Source of the DNA: Polaribacter sp. KT25b
GTDB taxonomy: Bacteria > Bacteroidota > Bacteroidia > Flavobacteriales > Flavobacteriaceae
Direction of reading: 5' to 3'
Assembly (NCBI RefSeq): GCF_900105145.1
Contig: NZ_LT629752.1
Coordinates: 2,442,001-2,506,000, forward strand
DNA: 64,000 nt
The notes under the pieces are model-generated. The model was not told the DNA's origin. It saw only the letters and a program-made list of their open reading frames with translations, and made no database searches. The translations under genes and the position numbers were made by a program. Of the stretch, positions 36,463-45,500 are shown piece by piece. The first letter of the stretch is position 1. Each line of letters starts with the position of its first letter.

Positions 36463-36855
36463 TTACATACTTTGAGAAGTTGTAAAGTTCATCGTGTTTA
36501 TATTTAAAGAATTTTTAATTCTTTGATCAGGTCTAAACCGTATGCGTACGTCTTTTATTAAATTTGCAGATACCGCTTCTGGGGTATCACTAGCATTAGA
36601 ACTTACACTAATATTAAAAGTACCTAACTTATCTAGTTTTACGATTCTACCTTGGTTTAACTCATCTACAATATTGTGAATTAAAGACAAAATAACAGCA
36701 TAACAATCACCTTCTCTTACGGTGCTTTGATTGGCTACTAAATAGGCTAAACGCTCTAAATCTGTTTTACCTGTTGCAACCGCTTGGGCATAATATTTAT
36801 TCTCCGCTCCTCTATCTTGAGGATTCGACTTACTTATTGGTATAATTTTTACCAT
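36463..36855 (-). CDS. HU-like (HIG-type) DNA-binding protein
   Basis: A 130-residue protein of the HU/IHF-like superfamily, Bacteroidota HIG branch. NKYYAQAVATGKTDLERLAY (about residues 19-38), VREGDCYAVILSLIHNIVDE and LNQGRIVKLDKLGTFNISVS (about 67-86) are the helical dimer core and the start of the DNA-binding beta arm. VRIRFRPDQRIKNSLN follows. It is probably nucleoid-associated. It lies at the edge of a long noncoding stretch and next to small paralogues, a typical accessory setting for this family. Confidence 0.85.
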   Translation of the reverse strand: MVKIIPISKSNPQDRGAENKYYAQAVATGKTDLERLAYLVANQSTVREGDCYAVILSLIHNIVDELNQGRIVKLDKLGTFNISVSSNASDTPEAVSANLIKDVRIRFRPDQRIKNSLNINTMNFTTSQSM

Positions 36856-37795
36856 AAATATAAAAAATTTAAAAGTTGTGTTGCTTTTATAGAGGTAGCA
36901 ACAAAAAACCTCTTGGGTTCCGTTTTAAAAACTCTGCAATAGTTTGCCCAACTACACACGGTTTTCGTGTAGTTTAACCAAAAACAAGATCGTTGCTTTT
37001 AGGAGTTTACAAGAAATAAATTAAGTCATGAGTTTACCAAATACAGTTTGTTGGACTGTTTTAAAAATATTAACTAAATATTTTTGGTAAGCTAAGAGAA
37101 GTATTGTAATTTTATGGTCTGAAAATGAAACTACGCACTTCTCAAAGTGTTACCGTTTACAAAACAAGTCTTAAAGCAACATCTTTAAGGCTTTATTGTT
37201 GTTGTAAATATACAGCAAAGATTTAGTTCTAAAATTGCAAATTATTAACAAAAAAACGATTTATTAACAAATAAATCACCAAAAAAAACACACAAACCAC
37301 TTATTTTTAGTGTTTTAAATTTAAACCTTAAAAATACTGTCAAAAACTCAGTAAAAAAATAAAGTCAATTAAGAACTCACAACTTATTAAAGTGAACCTC
37401 TTTAAAAAAAATGATATTGCACATCGCTAAACATTTTTACATTAAAAATAAACCGGCTATTGTGCCTTTAATGACAAAGAAAAGTTGTTGTTTTAAAAAA
37501 ACTGATGTACAAGGCTTCTTTTGATGCCCTTGCTAAAAATTATTCATTTCTAAAACTACCGTAACAACACCTGTAAGTAGTTGTGCATACAATGTATACT
37601 AAAAAAAATGCAGCACTACTGTTTTCCTATTTGTAAGTATTAGGATAAAATACCTAGCTGTTTTCTCGAAATTGATATCCATAGAACGTTTATTCTTTAT
37701 AGATGCTAATAATGCACCTTGTAGCTTTTAGTAATCTATTGTTTGTAACCACTTAAAAAACAAAGTAGCTACATATACCCAAAATGTATCGCCAT
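36856..37795. other. Long noncoding region with hairpins
   Basis: Nearly 1 kb without a supportable gene. It contains a hairpin near 36950-36974 (AACTACAC against GTGTAGTT with an inner ACACG/CGTGT) and an AT-rich hairpin around 37066-37088 (AAATATT paired with its complement). It may be a long leader for the HU-like gene, a noncoding RNA locus, or decayed DNA. Confidence 0.4.
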
Positions 37796-37828
37796 AAAAA
37801 AAGCCTCACATTTCTGTGAAGCTTTTTA
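37796..37828 (-). terminator. Terminator of the secreted hypothetical gene
   Basis: AAAAAGCCTCACA and TGTGAAGCTTTTT pair around TTTC, with one mismatch. On the minus strand the stem is followed by T-rich sequence. It lies 20 bases past the stop of the 37849 gene. Confidence 0.8.
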
Positions 37829-37848
37829 TCTATTTTTTAATTTTACTA

Positions 37849-38343
37849 TTATAAAGTTCTATCTATATGTAATAATTTATTAGTTGCGTTATTATAACTT
37901 TTATATATTGTTTTGTATTGTATCAATTCGTTAAAACAATAAGGGGTTTGTATTTCGCTACCAACTATTTTATCTCCATTTGTTAGTTCAATCTTATTAC
38001 AAGTGCTTGGTATGGTATCGTAATGTAAAACTGCATCTTTATAAGAAGGAACTACTATGTTTTCATTTGCTAATAAATTAGATTGACCAGAAACTCTGTC
38101 TAAAACATAAATACTAGCATTTATTGTAGTACATCCACGAGACTTTTTAACCAACTTCGTATCTACATAAAAAAAAACTTCTGATGATGGCCTACACCCT
38201 TTTTCTTCGCTTGAAAGAATTTGAGTTATATTAACTTCTTCTAAATTTAAACTACTTTTTGGTGTTGTCTTTTCAGCTTTTGAGAATGAAAAAACGCCAA
38301 TTAATAGTAGCGCAACTGCTGATATTGTCTTTAGAATTTTCAT
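37849..38343 (-). CDS. Secreted hypothetical protein
   Basis: A 164-residue protein with a signal peptide (MKILKTISAVALLLIGVFSFSKA), counted from the ATG at 38341-38343; a longer frame from 38376 exists but would bury the signal. The mature part has four cysteines (one in EEKGCRPSSEVFF, one in KKSRGCTTINASIYVLD, one in IPSTCNK and one in TPYCFNELI), which could form two disulphides in the periplasm. The family is not recognised. Confidence 0.65.
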   Translation of the reverse strand: MKILKTISAVALLLIGVFSFSKAEKTTPKSSLNLEEVNITQILSSEEKGCRPSSEVFFYVDTKLVKKSRGCTTINASIYVLDRVSGQSNLLANENIVVPSYKDAVLHYDTIPSTCNKIELTNGDKIVGSEIQTPYCFNELIQYKTIYKSYNNATNKLLHIDRTL

Positions 38344-38874
38344 AATGAGGGTTTTATTTTTTTTTATTAAGTACATATCAAAGATAAAAGATTTCTAACC
38401 TTTAAAATTTAAACTTCGGTTAATGAAACTAATCTTTAGATGAAAGGACCATTTTTATTCGTTAAGTTTCAGTATTTAAATGTATTAAAAGAATCATCTG
38501 ATTCTAAAACGGAAAAACTACATGGGTGTATTTTACCCTAAAAACATAAACAAAAGTATACTATAATATTTGTATAATTATATTAAACTAATAATTTCTT
38601 TAAAGCATCTAACTCCGCTCCTAACCCTTTAAACATATAAATAATACGTATACGTTAATTAAATTACAGATCGTTATGGGTTTTGTAGTATGAATATAAT
38701 TCAGTCTAAAAAAATGAGTATTGCTGGTCATCCGAGGTTATAAATCAAACTCTTATATATTTCTATACATATAGATTTATAGAAATATGGAAATACGTAA
38801 TTATATATCATTTCCTTTTCTTAAATTAGAGCCTTATAAATTGCTATATTTATATCTAACCTTATTTCATTTTA
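38344..38874. other. Intergenic region upstream of the restriction operon
   Basis: About 530 bases with no convincing gene. A minus-strand tail of coding character (reading MFKGLGAELDALKKLLV and then a stop, around 38589-38634) may be the remnant of a lost gene. An AT-rich hairpin lies near 38756-38792. Confidence 0.4.
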
Positions 38875-40461
38875 ATGGCTAAAAAAACCAAAAACACCTT
38901 TGAGCAAGACTTGTTTAAAGCAGCAGATAAATTGCGTAAAAACATAGATGCTGCAGAATACAAACACGTGGTACTCGGACTTATTTTTTTAAAATATATT
39001 TCTGAATCTTTTATAGAATTACACAATAAATTAGAGGCTGACGAATGGAGCGATGCCGAAGACCGAGACGAATACATTGCAGAAAACACCTTCTTTGTGC
39101 CAAAACTAGCGCGTTGGTCTCACATTCACGCACAAGCAAAATTGCCAAGCATTGGTCAGACTATTGACGAAGCTATGGAAGCGGTAGAAAAAGAAAACAA
39201 AGAACTAAAAAACGTACTACCACAAGTGTATGGTAAAGCCAATTTAGATAAAACGTCTTTGGGTGAACTCATCGATTTAATTAGTAATACCGAGTTACAA
39301 GCCGAAAACGAAAACTCTAAAGACCTTTTTGGTAGAGTATACGAATACTTTTTAGGCGAATTTGCCAATGCAGAAGGTAAAAAAGGCGGACAATTTTACA
39401 CACCAAAAGCCATTGTAAAACTAATGGTAGAAATGATAGAACCTTACAAAGGGCGTGTATACGATCCTGCTTGTGGTTCTGGTGGTATGTTTGTCATGAG
39501 TGAAAAATTTGTAACCGAACATGCTGGTAACATCAAAGATATAACCGTTTACGGACAAGAAAGCAACCAAACCACTTGGAAACTGTCTCGAATGAATCTT
39601 GCCATACGTAACATAAACAGCAAGTTTGTAGCATGGAATACCGAAGGTACTTTTTTAAAAGATGCACATCCAGATTTAAAAGCAGATTACATATTAGCCA
39701 ATCCGCCATTTAACCAAAAAGAATGGGGCATAGACATACTACAAGACGATGCACGTTGGCAATATGGCACACCACCCAATGGTAATGCCAATTTTGGTTG
39801 GATGCAACACATGTTATACCATTTAGCACCAACAGGTGTTATGGCAACCGTATTAGCCAATGGCTCATTAAGTTCTAATACCTCTGGCGAAGGCGATATA
39901 CGTAAAACCCTAGTAGAAAACAATTTGGTAGAATGCATTGTTGCCTTACCAAAACAACTATTTTTTAATACAGGTATTCCTGCTTGTATTTGGTTTTTAC
40001 GCAGAGGAAGAACAAAAACCAACGAAGTCTTGTTTATTGATGCCTCAGAAATGGGTTATCTAAAAGACCGAGTACATCGTGATTTTTCAGATGCTGATGA
40101 TGAAAATAAAAAAGGAGACTTCCATGACAATGGATTAGGAGATATTCAAAAAATAACAAGAACCTACCACAACTGGAAAACCGTCACTGTAAACGAACCG
40201 TCATTGCGAGGCACGAAGCAATCTGTTTATGAGGACATCAAAGGCTACTGCAAAAGCGCAACCCTAGCACAAATACAAAAACACAACCACGTACTAACAC
40301 CAGGACGCTACGTTGGCATACCAGACGAAATAGACGATGGCATCCCCTTTGAAACCAAAATGGCAGACCTAACTACCACCTTGCAACAACAAATGCAACA
40401 AGAGGAAGCCCTAAACCAAGAAATTAAAACACAACTGGCTAATATTGGGTTTCAATTATGA
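38875..40461 (+). CDS. hsdM: Type I restriction-modification system, methyltransferase (M) subunit
   Basis: A 528-residue HsdM protein. An N-terminal helical domain (LFKAADKLRKNIDAAEYKHV) precedes the adenine methyltransferase core: FYTPKAIVKLMVEMIEP, VYDPACGSGGMFV (about 195-207, SAM-binding motif I) and ILANPPFNQKEWG (about 274-286, catalytic NPPF). It methylates adenine at the site read by HsdS. The segment EPSLRGTKQSVYED (about 442-455) is an in-frame insertion of a REP-type palindrome (see separate entry). Its stop overlaps the HsdS ATG by four bases. Confidence 0.96.
   Translation: MAKKTKNTFEQDLFKAADKLRKNIDAAEYKHVVLGLIFLKYISESFIELHNKLEADEWSDAEDRDEYIAENTFFVPKLARWSHIHAQAKLPSIGQTIDEAMEAVEKENKELKNVLPQVYGKANLDKTSLGELIDLISNTELQAENENSKDLFGRVYEYFLGEFANAEGKKGGQFYTPKAIVKLMVEMIEPYKGRVYDPACGSGGMFVMSEKFVTEHAGNIKDITVYGQESNQTTWKLSRMNLAIRNINSKFVAWNTEGTFLKDAHPDLKADYILANPPFNQKEWGIDILQDDARWQYGTPPNGNANFGWMQHMLYHLAPTGVMATVLANGSLSSNTSGEGDIRKTLVENNLVECIVALPKQLFFNTGIPACIWFLRRGRTKTNEVLFIDASEMGYLKDRVHRDFSDADDENKKGDFHDNGLGDIQKITRTYHNWKTVTVNEPSLRGTKQSVYEDIKGYCKSATLAQIQKHNHVLTPGRYVGIPDEIDDGIPFETKMADLTTTLQQQMQQEEALNQEIKTQLANIGFQL
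40198..40225. repeat. REP-type palindrome inserted in frame in hsdM
   Basis: CCGTCATTGCGAGGCACGA then AGCAATCTG lies inside hsdM and encodes the peptide SLRGTKQS. ATTGC and GCAAT form the stem. The same word (reverse AGATTGCTTCGTGCCTCGC) is a widespread interspersed palindrome in Bacteroidota and is not part of normal HsdM. Confidence 0.8.
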
Positions 40462-41705
40462 GTAGTGTAGATGAAAAAATGCCTGAGGGTTGGGTAAAAG
40501 ATACTTTAGGTGAAGTAATTGATATTAAACATGGATTTGCATTCAAAGGTGAATTCATTACTCTTCAGTCGAATAATAAAATATTAATTACGCCAGGAAA
40601 CTTCAAAGTAGGAGGAGGATTTAAAAGTAATAAGTTTAAATATTATACTGGAGATTATCCTGAAAATTATGTTTTAAAACCAAATGATGTTATAGTCACT
40701 ATGACTGATTTAAGTAAAGAAGGTGATACATTAGGTTTTTCGGCAAAAGTGCCTAATGACGAAAAAGAATATCTACATAATCAAAGAATAGGTTTAATTC
40801 AATTTAAAAACTCAGATTTTGATAAAGAATACGTTTACTGGCTTTTACGAACAAAGCATTATCAAAAAAGTATCGTAAATAGTGCCACAGGTAGTACGGT
40901 TAGACATACTTCGCCATCTAGAATTCAAGAATATCAGTTTAAATACCCAGAAGACAAAAAAGAACAAAAAGCCATAGCCAACGTCTTAACCGCTTTTGAT
41001 GATAAAATAGAAAACCTACGCGCTCAAAACCAAACTTTAGAGCAAACCGCACAAACTATTTTTAAAGAATGGTTTGGGTTATACCAAATTGATGATGTAT
41101 TGCCTGAGGGTTGGCGTGTTGGGAAGTTGGGGGAGATAGGGACTATTGTATGTGGCAAAACACCTTCTAAATCTAAAAGTGATTATTATGGAGATGACAT
41201 TCCATTTATTAAAATTCCAGATATGCATAATCAAGTTTTTATTCTAGGGGCAAATGATAATTTGACTTTAATGGGAGCAAATTCTCAAAGAAAGAAAATG
41301 ATTCCTAAAAATTCTATAATTGTGAGTTGTATAGCAACTGTTGGATTAGTTTCATTAAGTACTCAAGATTGTCAAACTAATCAACAAATAAATTCAGTTA
41401 TTCCAATTAATGAATTTATGAGAGAATATTTATATTTGAAACTGACTAGTTTAAGAAAATATTTAAACGATTTAGGTTCAGGAGGTACAGCAACATTAAA
41501 TGTCAATACAAGTACTTTTTCAAATATAGAATTGGTTATTCCTGCAAAAGATTTTTTGATGAAATTTAATAAAATTCAAAGTCCTTTATTTGAAAAGATA
41601 TTATCTAATCTTAAACAAATCCAAACTCTAACCCAAACCAGAGATACCTTGTTACCAAAGTTAATGCGTGGTGAGTTGCGTGTAAATGGGCTTAAAAAGG
41701 AATAG
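40458..41705 (+). CDS. hsdS: Type I restriction-modification system, specificity (S) subunit
   Basis: A 415-residue HsdS protein with two target recognition domains (about residues 8-150 and 215-370), each followed by a conserved coiled helix: KEQKAIANVLTAFDDKIENL (about 172-191) and the C-terminal one near LTQTRDTLLPKLMRGELRV. The repeated LPEGWRVGKLGEIGTI/MPEGWVKDTLGEVIDI openings mark the start of each domain. It determines the DNA sequence bound by the complex. The gene begins inside the end of hsdM (ATGA overlap). Confidence 0.95.
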   Translation: MSSVDEKMPEGWVKDTLGEVIDIKHGFAFKGEFITLQSNNKILITPGNFKVGGGFKSNKFKYYTGDYPENYVLKPNDVIVTMTDLSKEGDTLGFSAKVPNDEKEYLHNQRIGLIQFKNSDFDKEYVYWLLRTKHYQKSIVNSATGSTVRHTSPSRIQEYQFKYPEDKKEQKAIANVLTAFDDKIENLRAQNQTLEQTAQTIFKEWFGLYQIDDVLPEGWRVGKLGEIGTIVCGKTPSKSKSDYYGDDIPFIKIPDMHNQVFILGANDNLTLMGANSQRKKMIPKNSIIVSCIATVGLVSLSTQDCQTNQQINSVIPINEFMREYLYLKLTSLRKYLNDLGSGGTATLNVNTSTFSNIELVIPAKDFLMKFNKIQSPLFEKILSNLKQIQTLTQTRDTLLPKLMRGELRVNGLKKE

Positions 41706-41716
41706 AAAAATAGCAT

Positions 41717-42496
41717 ATGAAGCATTACAATCTTAAAAAGCACAACCGTAAATCCATTCGATTAAAAGGATACGATTATGCACAAAACGGATTGTATTTT
41801 ATTACCATTTGTATACAAAAACGGGTTTGTTTATTAGGCAATATTATTAATGAAACATTAGAAACCAACAATGCCGGTAAAATGATTGATAAATGGTATT
41901 GGGAATTGGAAAATAAATTTCCAAATATAAAATGCCATGCACATATTGTAATGCCCAACCATTTTCATTGTATTATAGAAATCGTACATAACGTAGGGGC
42001 TGACCTATGTGTCCGCCCTAATACTAATACCGACCTACGTGTCCGCCCCAATACCGACCTACATGTCCGCCCCAATACCGCAAACAAAAACAAACCAATA
42101 CCAACCAAAAACGATTTGGAAACAAATGATAATGCTTTTGTTTCAAATGTAAACGTTCCTGTTTCGAACAAAAACGTTCCGGTTTCGAACAAAAACGTTC
42201 CGGTTTCAAATGTAAACGTTCCGTTTTCTAATGCTAACGTTCCTATTATGGGCGAACACATAGGTTCGCCCCTACATGTGGTGGTGCAATGGTTTAAAAC
42301 CATGACAACAAACGAATACATACGTAATGTTAAAACCAATAATTGGCAACGTTTTAATGGTAAATTATGGCAACGTAACTATTGGGAACATATCATTAGA
42401 AACGAAAAATCGTATCAAAATATATCGGAATATATTATGAACAATCCCACAAAATGGATTGCAGATAAATTAAATCCTAATAACATTTCAAATTAA
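41717..42496 (+). CDS. REP-associated tyrosine transposase (RAYT, Y1/HUH family)
   Basis: A 259-residue protein. It starts RKSIRLKGYDYAQNGLYFIT. The HUH motif is AHIVMPNHFHCII (about residues 75-87), and the C-terminal YWEHIIRNEKSYQNISEYI and MNNPTKWIADKL are typical of IS200/IS605-like RAYT proteins. Residues about 93-185 are an expanded low-complexity insertion made of two tandem repeat families (24-base and 21-base) flanked by inverted REP arms. It lies between hsdS and hsdR, 11 bases after hsdS. RAYTs act on single-stranded REP hairpins. Activity is uncertain because of the expansion. Confidence 0.85.
   Translation: MKHYNLKKHNRKSIRLKGYDYAQNGLYFITICIQKRVCLLGNIINETLETNNAGKMIDKWYWELENKFPNIKCHAHIVMPNHFHCIIEIVHNVGADLCVRPNTNTDLRVRPNTDLHVRPNTANKNKPIPTKNDLETNDNAFVSNVNVPVSNKNVPVSNKNVPVSNVNVPFSNANVPIMGEHIGSPLHVVVQWFKTMTTNEYIRNVKTNNWQRFNGKLWQRNYWEHIIRNEKSYQNISEYIMNNPTKWIADKLNPNNISN
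41993..42275. repeat. Inverted REP arms flanking an expanded segment of the RAYT gene
   Basis: GTAGGGGCTGACCTATGTG then TCCGCCC (41993-42018) is inverted against GGGCGAACACATAGGTTCGC then CCCTAC (42250-42275). Twenty-four of the 26 bases can pair. Between them, 42001-42078 holds three copies of a 24-base unit (the arm sequence itself amplified), then the 21-base array. Such palindromes are the usual substrate of RAYT proteins. Confidence 0.85.
42140..42244 (+). repeat. 21-bp minisatellite, five copies, in the RAYT gene
   Basis: Five consecutive 21-base units, each with an AACGTTCC word, encode the heptapeptide VSNKNVP and close variants. Units 2 and 3 are identical. The repeat keeps the reading frame open. 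Confidence 0.95.
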
Positions 42497-42522
42497 ATTG
42501 CTAAATAAAAAACAATCAGAAC

Positions 42523-45500
42523 ATGCATAAACTTTCAGAAGATAGCATAGAACAATCTTTTATAGACCAACTAATTGGTCAAGGATATACCTATCATTAT
42601 GGTCCAGACATTGCACCTTATAGCGACAATCCGCAACGCGAAGGTTTTGAGTCTGTGTTGTTAGAGCAGCAGTTAAAAAATGCCTTACGTCATTTAAATC
42701 CAAACGTTCCAGAATCGGCACGCGTAGAAGCGTATCATAAAATCATCAACTTAGGTACACAAGATTTAATGGAAAACAACGAGCGTTTCCATACCTTATT
42801 AACCAATGGTGTAACGGTTGAGTATCACAAAGAAGGCAGAACAAAAGGGATTAATGTAAGGTTGTTAGATGTAGAAAACCCAGAGAATAACCAGTTTTGG
42901 GTAGTAAACCAATTAGTAGTTAAAGAAAACAACAACGAAAAACGTTTTGATGTTGTTATTTATATCAACGGATTGCCATTGGTATTCGTAGAGCTTAAAA
43001 ATGCAACCGACGAAAAAGCCACTATAAAAAAAGCATATACCCAAATACAAAATTATAAAACCGCTGTACCAAGTATTTTTTATTACAATAGCATTTGTGT
43101 AATTAGTGATGGTATCGATGCTAAAACCTCTAGTGTGTCTGCACCTTTGTCGCGTTTTTTATCTTGGAAATCGCCAACACCAAAAGTAAAAGACCCTAGA
43201 ACGGAATTACAAATTCTAACAGAGTACATGCTTAACAAAAAAACAGTGGTAGAATTGATACGCTACTGTACCGTTTTTGAGCAAGAAGAAAAAAAGGATG
43301 ATAAAACTGGTTTAATCTTTCAAATAAAAATTAAAAAGGTAGCAGCTTATCATCAATACTACGCAGTACAAAAAGCAGTAGCACAAACCATACGTGCTAC
43401 AGGAAACATGCCCTCCTCTAATTTCTCCCAAAGGGAGAATAAAAATATTAATTACAGAGGTAATTACATGTTTTCGGGTTTGTTAAAAACTGCAAGAGAA
43501 TTCAGAAAAAAAGGAACACCCGTAGAAAAAACACTTTGGGAAGTATTAAGAAATAGGCAAGTTCTAGATTTGAAATTTAGAAGACAGCATCAAATAGGTG
43601 ACTACATTGTAGATTTTTATTGTAATGAATTAAAGTTAATTATTGAATTGGATGGTGATTATCATTTTACAGAAACACAACAACTTAAAGATAAGAAAAG
43701 AGAAGCTTATTTAACAAAAATAGGTAATACCGTAATTAGGTTTAAAAACGAAACCGTTGATAATAATATTGAAGAAATATTATTAAAAATTAAGGAAATT
43801 AAAGATGTTAAATCTGGTTTCTCTCCCGCTGGGAGAGACGGAAGTGAGGGCTATGGCAATCGAAAGATTGGTGTAGTGTGGCATACACAAGGTTCTGGTA
43901 AGTCTTTATCTATGGTGTTTTATAGCGGACAAATAGTAACGCATCCGCAAATGGAAAATCCTACTATTGTGATACTTACAGATAGAAACGATTTAGACGA
44001 CCAATTATTTGCAACCTTTGGTAATTGTAAAGAATTGTTGCGTCAAACACCAGTACAGGCAGAAAGTAGAAACCATATTAAAGAATTGTTACATGTATCT
44101 GGCGGAGGCGTTATTTTTACCACCATTCAAAAATTCTCACCAGAAGAAGGTAATGTATTTGAAACCATTTCTGAAAGAACAAATATTGTTGTGGTTGCAG
44201 ACGAAGCACATCGCAGTCAATACGGATTTACAGGACGTTTGGTAGAAACTGACGAAGGCTCAGAAATTAGATATGGTAATGCCAAATATTTGCGAGATGC
44301 CTTACCCAATGCGTCCTACATAGGTTTTACAGGAACCCCCATAGAAAAGGAAGACAAATCTACACCAGCAGTTTTTGGGGAGTACATTGATGTGTACGAT
44401 ACTAAACAAGCAGTAGATGATGGTGCAACAGTACCTATTAGTTACGAGTCGCGTTTGGTAAAAATTAAACTCAACGAAGAAGTTACGAAATCTATAGATG
44501 CAAAAATAGATGACATAGAAGACACCACCGAAGCACAAATAGAAAAAGCAAAAAAGAAAAGTGCTGCTATAGAAAAAATTATTGGTAAAGAAGACCGATT
44601 AAAAGATATTGCTACAGACTTAGTATCGCATTTTGAAGCACGCCAAAAAGTCTTTGAAGGTAAAGCCATGATAGTGGGTATGAGTCGTACCATTTGTGCA
44701 AAACTCTACAATCAGATTATTGCTTTACGTCCAGATTGGCATCATGATGATTTAGATAAAGGCGCTATAAAAGTAATCATGACAAGTACTAGTGATGACG
44801 ATGCTATCTTACAACCACATCATACCACTAAAACACAACGTAAAGCATTAGCTGCAAGTATAAAAGACCCAAACGACCCGTTACAAATGGTGATTGTTAG
44901 AGACATGTGGCTTACAGGTTTTGACGCACCAAATTTGCATACTATGTATATTGATAAAAAGATGCAAGGTGCTAATTTAATGCAAGCCATAGCACGTGTA
45001 AATCGTGTGTATAAAGACAAGCCAGGTGGTTTAATTGTAGATTATATTGGTATTGGGCAAGACTTGCGTAACGCCATGGCTACGTATTTGCAAAGTGGAG
45101 GCGAAGGCACACCTATTGTAGATATTAAAGAAGCGATTGCAGGCATGTTAGAAAAGTTTGAAGTGGTAGAGCAACAGTTTCATGGCTATGATTATAAGGC
45201 TTATTTCGCATCAGAAACCAATATAAAACTGCAAATACTACTAGGTGCACAGAATTTTATATTACAAACAGAAGATTTAAAAAATAGATTTTTAAAAGAA
45301 GTTACCCTTTTATCTAAACTGTTTGCCATGTCTATTCCGAGTCCGCAAGCAGATAATATAAAAGATGAAGTTGCCTTTTTTCAGGCAGTAAAAGCACGTA
45401 TCAATAAATTTACAGGAACAAGCACAAAATCTGACTACGAAGTAGAAACTGCCATTAAACAAATTGTAGACGATGCACTATCTAGCGAAGGTGTAATTGA

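Noticed and set aside
38589..38634. Short minus-strand coding-like tail MFKGLGAELDALKKLLV
   Set aside because: Too short (17 codons) to assign; only noted as possible debris upstream of hsdM.
42001..42244. CRISPR array in the repeats of the RAYT gene
   Set aside because: Units are contiguous without unique spacers and are translated in frame; no cas genes are present.
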